Assembly: GCF_009176705.1 (NCBI RefSeq)
Contig: NZ_AP021847.1
Span: 186,001-250,000 of the forward strand
From: Pseudoalteromonas sp. A25
GTDB taxonomy: Bacteria > Pseudomonadota > Gammaproteobacteria > Enterobacterales > Alteromonadaceae
Direction of reading: 5' to 3'
Length of the DNA stretch: 64,000 nucleotides
Each line of letters begins with the position of its first letter. Position 1 is the stretch's first letter. A program made the position numbers and the translations under genes. The notes below the pieces were generated by a model. It was not told where the DNA came from. It worked only from the letters and a program-made list of their open reading frames with translations, and did no database searches. Of the stretch, positions 55,501 through 62,074 are shown in pieces.

Positions 55501-55695
55501 ACTGCGCTTACTTCTGCTTTAGGGCTTGTGCCGATGATTTTATCAAGCGGTGTTGGGGCTGAAATTCAACGACCCCTAGCAACGGTTGTCGTTGGTGGAC
55601 TCGTATCTTCAACCTTACTTACTTTGTTTGTTTTGCCCATTCTATTTAACCGCTTTTCGGCATACAAAATAACTGAAATGCAAAGAGGGCAATAA
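52564..55695 (+). CDS. Heavy-metal efflux RND pump (CzcA/CusA family)
   Basis: A 1043-residue inner-membrane proton/metal antiporter of the HME-RND group. It has the expected two halves with 12 transmembrane segments: the first begins WAITNRLLVVLLLIAM; DAFPDVTNVQVTINT begins the periplasmic domain; AIAIGMLVDGSVVMVEN is the TM4 segment with the proton-relay Asp. In the second half, GTEFVPELEEGTINLR and GFITLFGVAVLNGVVL are conserved. It pairs with the adaptor just upstream; no outer-membrane factor gene (CzcC/CusC/TolC-like) is in the cluster. Confidence 0.95.
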   Translation: MINRLIDWAITNRLLVVLLLIAMISVASVLIPKLNLDAFPDVTNVQVTINTQAPGLAAEEIEKLITYPIEAVMYALPNVEQVRSVSKTGLSGITVVFKEGTDIYFARQLVFERLQAAKALIPDGLGTPEMGPNTSGLGQIYQYLLISDPDSNIDTMQLRSINDWVVKLLLMPIDGVTDVLSFGGEVKQYQVNIDPTQLIAYGLSQHDVIAALKQNNENAGGWYMQRGQEQLVVRGMGWFNSGAQGIAELKQAPVKTIDGTVITIAQVANVELGSEIRQGAVTMTRKDEYGKIQHMGEVVTGIVLKRMNANTNNTIEGIKQRLKLIESTLPKGVRFEPFYDQANLIKQAVSTVVQALSIAFILIIVILALFLMSLRATFLVLISIPISIAIALMLMSWLEISANLMSLGGIAIAIGMLVDGSVVMVENIFKHVSQNNQSNPEIIAQASKEVARPVIFAAVIILIVFAPLFSFEGVEAKLFQPMALSIMLALVSAIFVAVIIVPALASYLFKYKLSTRTSIFFTPIEHCYGKLLSKALAKPTFILLTVLSLLIATVTITPKIGTEFVPELEEGTINLRVTLAPSASLDTALSVAPKLEEKLLTFPEVTYALSRIGRAEIGGDPEPVNNIEIYIGLKPIQQWQSAKTRHQLQNLMLDKLAAHPGLLFNFSQPIATRVDELLSGVKAQLAIKLFGPNLEVLTEKGKQIEALIKKINGTTDVALEQIAGEAQLIITPNRQQLSRYGLSVADIMSLVRNGIGGTSAGQIINGNERYDIYVRFAEQFRANAQVINDLRLRTTDGAWVKLRDIAEVELKSGPPQIRREDVQRTVVIQANIQGTDMGSAVSQIRSEIDTKIKLPAGYSVVIGGQFESQQRAQKRLSLVIPLSLILIALLLYIAFSSVAQAMLILINVPLAVIGGVFALYISGQYLSVPSSVGFITLFGVAVLNGVVLVESINQRIKTGEDSNSAIYHGALSRLRPIIMTALTSALGLVPMILSSGVGAEIQRPLATVVVGGLVSSTLLTLFVLPILFNRFSAYKITEMQRGQ

Positions 55696-55711
55696 AATAC
55701 GTTTAAAAACC

Positions 55712-55760
55712 ATCAATTAGTAGCACCCTAATTCAGATAATAAATGTGCTACTGATTGAT
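55712..55760 (+). terminator. 15-bp hairpin after the efflux pump gene
   Basis: ATCAATTAGTAGCAC (55712-55726) pairs with GTGCTACTGATTGAT (55746-55760), one G-U pair included. The 19-base loop and the lack of a T run make it an imperfect intrinsic terminator, but its position 17 bases after the stop suggests an end-of-transcript role. Confidence 0.5.
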
Positions 55761-55803
55761 AAATCATACGATGCGTTTTGGGTATACAAAAATTAACTGT
55801 AAT

Positions 55804-55822
55804 GCGAATTATAATCAATATT
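55804..55822. promoter_or_regulatory. Fur-box-like site upstream of bfr genes
   Basis: GCGAATTATAATCAATATT agrees with the 19-base Fur consensus GATAATGATAATCATTATC at 14 positions. It lies about 90-107 bases before the first bacterioferritin ATG. Promoter-like boxes TTGACA (55851) and TATAAA (55871) follow, though their 14-base spacing is short. Confidence 0.4.
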
Positions 55823-55910
55823 TAACCGTATGATTTTTATGGCTTTTTTGTTGACAGTATAGTACTTTTCTATAAACTGGCTCCCTATTAGTTACTAACA
55901 GGTAGATGTT

Positions 55911-56378
55911 ATGAAAGGTAAGCAACGAGTTATTGATGCATTTAATGCACTTTTAGCCAATGAATTGGCAGCAATCGACCAATATTTTATTCACTCTCGC
56001 ATGTATGATGATTGGGGCTTAAATAAGCTGTACGAGCGTTTAAACCACGAAATGGAAGAAGAAACGACTCATGCAGATTGGTTAATAAAGCGTATATTGT
56101 TTTTGGAAGGTACGCCGAATATGACTAAACGTCGCGACCTTTTAATTGGTAGTGACGTACGCTCTATGATGCAAAACGACTTAACTCTCGAACTAGAGGT
56201 TGTTGAAAGTGTAAAAGAAGCAATAGCAATTTGTGAAGAGGAGCAAGATTATCAGTCTCGTGAAACACTTGAAAAGTTGCTTTTCGATACCGAAGAAGAT
56301 CATGTCTATTGGCTTGAGCAACAACTTGGCTTAATGGATAAAATCGGTACGCAAAACTATATTCAGTCGCAATTATAA
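55911..56378 (+). CDS. bfr: Bacterioferritin subunit, ferroxidase type
   Basis: A 155-residue four-helix-bundle iron-storage subunit. The di-iron ferroxidase ligands are all present: Glu18, Glu51, His54, Glu94, Glu128 and His131, the last two one position later than in E. coli because of a one-residue insertion. Residue 52, normally the haem-ligating Met, is Thr here, so haem cannot be bound by this subunit in the usual way. It starts a two-gene unit with the next bfr, nine bases downstream. A heteropolymer of both subunits, as described for Neisseria, is the likely form. Confidence 0.94.
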   Translation: MKGKQRVIDAFNALLANELAAIDQYFIHSRMYDDWGLNKLYERLNHEMEEETTHADWLIKRILFLEGTPNMTKRRDLLIGSDVRSMMQNDLTLELEVVESVKEAIAICEEEQDYQSRETLEKLLFDTEEDHVYWLEQQLGLMDKIGTQNYIQSQL

Positions 56379-56387
56379 GGAGCCAAT

Positions 56388-56852
56388 ATGAAAGGTGATA
56401 AAGACGTTATCGCTTCGCTAAATGCAGTACTTGCGAACGAACTAGTAGGAATTAACCAATATTTTTTACATGCCCGTATGTTTAAAGATTTTGGTTTTAG
56501 TGTACTGGATAAAGCTGACTATAAAACCTCTATCCAGAAGATGAAAAATGCTGACAGATTAATCGAACGTATTCTGTTTTTAGAAGGTCTTCCAAATCTG
56601 CAAAGCCTTGGACGCCTGCGAATTGGTGAGAACAGTGAAGAAATGATTGCGGCAAATATGGCGTTTGAGCAACAAGCATTGATAGATCTGAAGGCAGCCA
56701 TAAAATTAGCAGAAGAAAAACGTGACTATATCTCAAGAGAAGCACTAGACAATATTTTGAACGAACAAGAAGAGCAAATCGATTGGCTTGAAACCCAACA
56801 AAGCCTAGTCAAAACAATGGGTATTGAAAACTACCTTCAGTCTCAAATATAA
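56388..56852 (+). CDS. bfr: Bacterioferritin subunit, haem-binding type
   Basis: A 154-residue bacterioferritin close to E. coli Bfr in overall sequence (NELVGINQYFLHARMFKDFG, RLIERILFLEGLPN). It keeps the haem ligand Met52 but has lost much of the ferroxidase site: Lys51, Asn54, Gln127 and Gln130 replace Glu, His, Glu and His, leaving only Glu18 and Glu94. It therefore probably provides haem for electron transfer with Bfd while its partner subunit oxidises iron. A ribosome site AAGGAG is seven bases before the ATG. Confidence 0.94.
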   Translation: MKGDKDVIASLNAVLANELVGINQYFLHARMFKDFGFSVLDKADYKTSIQKMKNADRLIERILFLEGLPNLQSLGRLRIGENSEEMIAANMAFEQQALIDLKAAIKLAEEKRDYISREALDNILNEQEEQIDWLETQQSLVKTMGIENYLQSQI

Positions 56853-56861
56853 GCATGAAAC

Positions 56862-56885
56862 AAAAAAGGGCCCTCAGGCCCTTTT
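56862..56885. terminator. Bidirectional terminator between bfr and bfd
   Basis: AAAAGGGCC (56864-56872) and GGCCCTTTT (56877-56885) form a 9-bp stem with a CTCA loop, between convergent genes. The A run at 56862-56867 supplies the T tract on the minus strand. Confidence 0.88.
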
Positions 56886-56906
56886 AGCATCAAATATAAA
56901 TCGTTA

Positions 56907-57101
56907 TTAAGCAACTTGATCCGTCACATCGACTATCTCAATGAGTTTTTCATTTAAGATCTTTTTAGTACAATTTGTACACTTACCACACTGAGTGCCC
57001 ACGCCGAGCTCTTTACTAAGCTCACGCATACTCGTCGCGCCTTCATCAATCGTTTGGGCAATTTTTTTGTCCGTCACACCGTGACAAATGCAGATGTACA
57101 T
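56907..57101 (-). CDS. bfd: Bacterioferritin-associated ferredoxin
   Basis: A 64-residue [2Fe-2S] ferredoxin that reduces bacterioferritin haem to release stored iron. The four cluster cysteines are Cys4 and Cys6 (ICICHG) and the CGKC pair near residues 38-41 (TQCGKCTNC). Length and motif are exact for Bfd. It is convergent with the two bfr genes. A strong Fur-box match lies 85 bases upstream of its start, so it should be induced by iron limitation, as Bfd is in Pseudomonas. Confidence 0.95.
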   Translation of the reverse strand: MYICICHGVTDKKIAQTIDEGATSMRELSKELGVGTQCGKCTNCTKKILNEKLIEIVDVTDQVA

Positions 57102-57138
57102 GAATACAAACCAATCTCAATAACATTAACTGATACAG

Positions 57139-57167
57139 AGTTTAATCTAAACAAAAATAGTTATCAA
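57139..57167 (-). promoter_or_regulatory. Candidate bfd promoter
   Basis: On the minus strand TTGATA (57167-57162) and TAAACT (57144-57139) are 17 bases apart and match -35 and -10 boxes at 5 and 4 positions of 6. The start of transcription would be about 30 bases before the bfd ATG. Confidence 0.4.
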
Positions 57168-57185
57168 CTACACAATTACAAAAAA

Positions 57186-57200
57186 TGAGAATTATTGTCA
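57186..57200. promoter_or_regulatory. Fur box upstream of bfd
   Basis: TGAGAATTATTGTCA matches the 7-1-7 Fur consensus TGATAATNATTATCA at 12 of 14 defined positions, a strong match. It lies between bfd and the divergent sensor gene; control of bfd is the natural reading. Confidence 0.65.
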
Positions 57201-57499
57201 TTCCGATAAATTTAAACCATTGCAACACATTGCGTGCCATCACATTTGTGCTTTCATGTGATTAAGTAAAATCTATACTAAAGTGTATATTAAGGCTTTA
57301 CAGAAAGAGATGATTAGCCAGTTAGTTCCTGTTGCAGAAACTTTAATTATGTTGAGATAAAAATTAAACATCATGTTAATTTGTGAATTTAACCTACTTC
57401 GCTACTACACAGTGAAATGATATAATCTAGTACGGTTACCGTGGTGTCAGAAATCAGGGAACAGTCAAAAATATAACTTATTAATCAAAGGACATTTAG
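57201..57499 (+). other. Upstream region of the propeller sensor gene
   Basis: Non-coding, AT-rich. A TATAAT box at 57421-57426 is a good -10 candidate for the sensor gene, although its -35 is poor. An ATCACAT/ATGTGAT inverted repeat (57239-57245, 57256-57262) could be an operator. No open frame with a ribosome site. Confidence 0.4.
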
Positions 57500-60400
57500 A
57501 TGTACCAACGCTGTATGCTTATTTTATTTGTTTGCATAATATTTGTTTTGCACAACAATGCAATTGCAGTGAACAGCGATACAATAAATCGGCTTTCTAC
57601 TGCAGAAGGGTTGTCTCAAGCAAGTGTAAGCAATATTGTTCAGGATAAACACGGGTATGTTTGGATAGGCACACATCTTGGGTTAAATAGGTACGATGGC
57701 GACTCAATAAACGTAATCAATAAACCTGTCAACCTTTCGACCAAACATATCTCATTACTCAAACTATTAGACCAAGATACTCTATTCGTTTCGACAGCGT
57801 TCAGCGGTGCTTACCTCATTAATATTGATACGCTAAATATCGAGCAAGTATACTCAGGCAAGCTATCAGCAAACTCTAATACATTTTCAGAAATTACTGC
57901 GGCTATCAAAGTAGGTCATTTTTTATATGCAGGCATTGATAATAATCTTTACCGAATAGATCTTACTTCGAAACGCTCAACCTTTGTCACCTCACTTGAT
58001 AAACACAATTATGTTCGAGCATTGCTTAAATTTGATAAACAAATATTGATTGGCACAAACCATGGCCTATTCAACTTAAACCCCGAGTCAGGACAGCTTG
58101 AAAGACTTGAGTTTCTTGATGAACCATTTAGAACCAGTCTCAACAGTAATATAAAGTTGTTGAAAGTCGACCCAGCGATAGGCTTGCTAGTAGGTACCGT
58201 TCAAGGTTTATATGCGATCCCGATAAACAATAAGTCGTTGCAATTGCATGCAGCCTATACACTCGTGCCACATTACAATATATGGGCTCATGAGATAACC
58301 CCTCATGGCGAACTTATTGCGACAGAGCTTGGGCTTTTTAAAATAAACCGTAGCACCAAATCTGCAGAGCAACTTCTATCACTACAACAAAGTAAATATG
58401 AACTCCCACAAACAAGCATTACAGACTTAATGTATGATAAGCAGGGTAATATATGGATGGCGACGCTCAATCAGGGGGCTTATTTTTGGCCAATGCCATC
58501 TCTACGGTTTAAAACACTCGGTGCGAATAACCCTAATTTAAACAAAAATATATGGTCAATTTACCAAGACGAATCAGGCGAAATTTGGCTGGGCACAGAT
58601 AATGGCATCTTGAGATATCATTCATTAGCAGATACTAGTCCACAGCGTTACTACGAAAATAATGACATTAAAGCTGCTTATGCAAGTAATGCCGTTTATC
58701 AAGTGTTTGGATCCAGCACCAATAAATCAGATGAACTATTTTTAGAAACACTCACAGGCCTCAAACTACTCAGCAAAACAACTGGCCATATACGCCTCCC
58801 CCCCTTAGCTTCTCAATTACCAAATAACCCTTTCGAAACACTAAACTGGGGCGCGCGTTTATTACACGGCGAACAAATTGCATTTATAAGTAAACAAGGT
58901 TTTTTTATTTATGATATTAAATCTCAAACAGTTCATCCCCTCTCTCAGTTAACACAACAAGTTGATATTGGCACCGCTTATAAGTTCTTGCCCCCTTTGC
59001 CATCAAGGCCCAATGAGCTCCTTCTTAGCACAGAGCAACAACTCATTAGTTACAACCAAGAAACAGGCACAGTAACCAAAATATACGAATTTACAAAAAC
59101 AGATTCTGAACGTTTTTCAGTCATTGATAGCTGGGTAGCAACGCCAAACGGTACAATTTGGCTTGCAAGTTCGATAGAGGGTCTAGTTGCACTGAATGAA
59201 CATGACTTCTCAGTTAAATTTAAAGTAAATACCGCATCAGGAGATGGCTCTCAAACTTTATACCAGATGCAGCCTGACAACTTTGGAAACTTATGGGTAA
59301 GCAGTCAATCAGGACTCATACGTTACAATATTGAAACGGGCCAAATTAAAAAATTTAATACAAATAATGGACTGCCCAATAGTGAATTTAACGCTAATGC
59401 CAGTTCAACAATTAAAAACGCAAAGCTCGCCTTTGGCACTATCAGTGGCATGGTGTGGTTTTCTCCAGAAGACTTTATTGACACCTCCAACTCTGAGTCA
59501 TCCCTTTCAATCACTGACATAAACCTAATGACTCGTAGCTTAAATTACTTCCCAAGCTTTTTAAGCACGCAGTCTCTGGTGCTTAACCACGATGATTTAG
59601 GACTTAGCATAAAGTTTAGCAATTTCGATTTTGCACAGCAGCAAGTTTATAACTATCGTGCTAAGTTAGACGGTCCAACCTCTATAGAATTTGACTCTTT
59701 AAAGGCGAACCACTTGTTTTTTAACCAGCTGAAGCCTGGCAAGTACACACTTGCTATTGAACAGCAAATGCTTGGCAGCGACAAAGTTGTTGATACGATT
59801 ACACTGCCATTCAAGGTAAAACATTCAACCTTTGGCTCTCCTTTCGCTTGGGGAGTGTATATTGCCTTTGCCATGTGTGCTCTAGTCATCATAATATGGC
59901 AAAGTAGGCAAAAGCGCCGGGAGATAGAATCAGCTTTACAAGAAGTCACTGTTAGCAAACAACAAACAGAAATGGCATTAAACACCACCCGCAGTGGAGT
60001 ATGGCAAGTCGACTTGTCATCAAAAATGATAACGCAGAGCAGAAATATTGACTGCTCCTTGAGTAAATCAAAAGATGAGAAAATACCATTAAGAAATTAT
60101 TTTGACCTTATCCACCCAGATGACCGCCATCAAGTTAGCGTTATTTGGGAACAAATACTCCAGTCGGCCACAAATCAACAGTTTTCTCTTACGTACCGAG
60201 TCAAGAGCGGTGATGAGCCATGGCGTTGGTATCATGACATTGGACAAGTACTGAACTTTGATGAACAGGGCAATCCCGAGCAAGTGACTGGAATTTATAC
60301 CAATATTACAGAGCAAAAAGCCATTGACTTACGTGCTAGTATACTCGGCGAAGCTTTCAGTAAGGTCAGCGATTGGATCTTAATCTTAGATGCAGAATTG

Positions 60401-62002
60401 AATCCACTATCAGTCAATACAAGCTTTTGTAAAGCATTTGAATTAGATGAAGAAACAGCGATTGAAGAGCTTTCATTTCGTAAATTAGCTCAAGTCGTTG
60501 GCCTTAATCGATTAAATAGTTTACTCAAAAGAATACATGAACTTGGTCCCAACCAACACATACGACAAGAGCTAACAGTTAAAACTTCTCATCAAGTAGC
60601 GCATCCGATCCACTTGAGTATCAACGCAATATCAAAAAATGAAGAGCTTATAGAGCATTACGTCATTGTGATATCTGATTTGACAGATCAAAAACAAGCA
60701 GAGAGTGAGCTTCGATATCTGGCAAACTTTGATACACTCACTAAACTGCCTAATAGAACTTTGATGCTACAACACATTGAATTTGCTTTACATAATGCTG
60801 AGCTATCTGGTAAATATTGCGCATTGTTATTTATTGATCTAGATAAATTCAAACCGATTAATGATGCCTATGGTCACCATACTGGAGATCAACTACTCAT
60901 TAAAATCACAGAGCGGATCTCAAGCAAGTTAACGAGTAATTGTATACTTGGCCGTCAAAGTGGTGATGAATTTTTAGTTTTAGTGAAAAATGTGCACTCT
61001 CCCCATAAGCTCAGTGAGCTGGCCACGTTGCTACTTGAATGTCTACCCAATAAAATTGAAATTGGTGGTATCTCCATGAGTATATCCGCAAGCATCGGAG
61101 TAGCCATGTACCCTTTTGATGCAGATTCACCTGAAATGCTGATCCGTAATGCAGACATCGCCATGATCCATGCTAAACAATCAGGAAGAAACGGCTTTAA
61201 GTTTTTTACCAGTCAAATGAACACCCAGTTTTCACGTAAGTTAACGTTAGAAAATGCACTAAAAACGGCCTATCGAGAAGGGAAAATATACAATAACTAC
61301 CAACCTATCGTGAATATCATTAGTGGCAGAGTCGTCGGTGTTGAGCTGCTAATGAGGTGGACTCATGAAGGAGAAGCGATTTCACCCATGGACTTTATTC
61401 CAATTGCTGAGGAGGTTGGGCTCATCGAGTTGATGACCGAACAGGCACTTAAACGTGCTCTCTATGAGTTGAACCAGTTTATTGTTAATGGCAGAGACTT
61501 CTATCTATCACTCAACCTTTCTGCTGTGCATATATTAAAAACGGACATAGCTCAAAACCTTCTTAACATTCTGCGCGCTTTTAATCTTAGTCCCAGCGTA
61601 CTGCGCCTAGAAATCACCGAAAGCTCCCTAATGGAAGATACTGACTCTGCTAAACGGTCACTTGACGCGCTAAAACGGGCTGGTTTTGTTTTATTGCTAG
61701 ATGATTTTGGTACAGGTTACTCTTCACTCACTTATCTAAATCAATTTCCTATAGATATTATTAAAATAGATCAGGGATTTGTTAGAAAGATGAATGTACT
61801 AAGCAGTAACAAGTCCATCATTAAAACGATATATTTGCTTGCTCAAAGCTTAAATATGTCGTGTATAGCTGAAGGAGTAGAAACCAGCGAGCAACTAGCC
61901 TTTCTAAAAGATCTAGGCTGCCACTTAATGCAAGGCTATTATTTCTCTCCCCCAGTGAACGCAGAAAAGCTAGAGGGCGTTATAGCAATGAGTACTCACT
62001 GA
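57500..62002 (+). CDS. Propeller-sensor PAS-GGDEF-EAL membrane protein
   Basis: A 1500-residue signalling protein. Order: signal peptide, a periplasmic pair of seven-bladed regulator propellers (GLSQASVSNIVQDKHGYVWIGT is the typical repeat), a Y_Y_Y domain (about 700-770), one transmembrane helix (about 780-800), two PAS domains, then GGDEF and EAL domains. The GGDEF active-site motif reads SGDEF (1154-1158), one substitution from canonical, so cyclase activity is uncertain. EAL is ELL (Glu1282), which keeps the catalytic Glu, and downstream LNLSA, EITES, LLDDFG, IKID, AEGVE and QGYYF are intact, so c-di-GMP hydrolysis is likely. The propeller probably binds an oligosaccharide or peptide. Confidence 0.92.
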   Translation: MYQRCMLILFVCIIFVLHNNAIAVNSDTINRLSTAEGLSQASVSNIVQDKHGYVWIGTHLGLNRYDGDSINVINKPVNLSTKHISLLKLLDQDTLFVSTAFSGAYLINIDTLNIEQVYSGKLSANSNTFSEITAAIKVGHFLYAGIDNNLYRIDLTSKRSTFVTSLDKHNYVRALLKFDKQILIGTNHGLFNLNPESGQLERLEFLDEPFRTSLNSNIKLLKVDPAIGLLVGTVQGLYAIPINNKSLQLHAAYTLVPHYNIWAHEITPHGELIATELGLFKINRSTKSAEQLLSLQQSKYELPQTSITDLMYDKQGNIWMATLNQGAYFWPMPSLRFKTLGANNPNLNKNIWSIYQDESGEIWLGTDNGILRYHSLADTSPQRYYENNDIKAAYASNAVYQVFGSSTNKSDELFLETLTGLKLLSKTTGHIRLPPLASQLPNNPFETLNWGARLLHGEQIAFISKQGFFIYDIKSQTVHPLSQLTQQVDIGTAYKFLPPLPSRPNELLLSTEQQLISYNQETGTVTKIYEFTKTDSERFSVIDSWVATPNGTIWLASSIEGLVALNEHDFSVKFKVNTASGDGSQTLYQMQPDNFGNLWVSSQSGLIRYNIETGQIKKFNTNNGLPNSEFNANASSTIKNAKLAFGTISGMVWFSPEDFIDTSNSESSLSITDINLMTRSLNYFPSFLSTQSLVLNHDDLGLSIKFSNFDFAQQQVYNYRAKLDGPTSIEFDSLKANHLFFNQLKPGKYTLAIEQQMLGSDKVVDTITLPFKVKHSTFGSPFAWGVYIAFAMCALVIIIWQSRQKRREIESALQEVTVSKQQTEMALNTTRSGVWQVDLSSKMITQSRNIDCSLSKSKDEKIPLRNYFDLIHPDDRHQVSVIWEQILQSATNQQFSLTYRVKSGDEPWRWYHDIGQVLNFDEQGNPEQVTGIYTNITEQKAIDLRASILGEAFSKVSDWILILDAELNPLSVNTSFCKAFELDEETAIEELSFRKLAQVVGLNRLNSLLKRIHELGPNQHIRQELTVKTSHQVAHPIHLSINAISKNEELIEHYVIVISDLTDQKQAESELRYLANFDTLTKLPNRTLMLQHIEFALHNAELSGKYCALLFIDLDKFKPINDAYGHHTGDQLLIKITERISSKLTSNCILGRQSGDEFLVLVKNVHSPHKLSELATLLLECLPNKIEIGGISMSISASIGVAMYPFDADSPEMLIRNADIAMIHAKQSGRNGFKFFTSQMNTQFSRKLTLENALKTAYREGKIYNNYQPIVNIISGRVVGVELLMRWTHEGEAISPMDFIPIAEEVGLIELMTEQALKRALYELNQFIVNGRDFYLSLNLSAVHILKTDIAQNLLNILRAFNLSPSVLRLEITESSLMEDTDSAKRSLDALKRAGFVLLLDDFGTGYSSLTYLNQFPIDIIKIDQGFVRKMNVLSSNKSIIKTIYLLAQSLNMSCIAEGVETSEQLAFLKDLGCHLMQGYYFSPPVNAEKLEGVIAMSTH

Positions 62003-62074
62003 GCTTCAACCTCATCAATTGAGTCCCAGTGTCTGGTTACTAATGTCTTGAGTGTTCGGCAATACTAACTTTAC

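Noticed and set aside
55851..55876. TTGACA and TATAAA as a consensus promoter for the bfr genes
   Set aside because: The spacing is only 14 bases, too short for a normal sigma-70 promoter, so I kept it only as a remark.
57239..57262. ATCACAT/ATGTGAT repeat read as a CRP site
   Set aside because: The half-sites are in the opposite order to the TGTGA-N6-TCACA consensus and the spacer is wrong.
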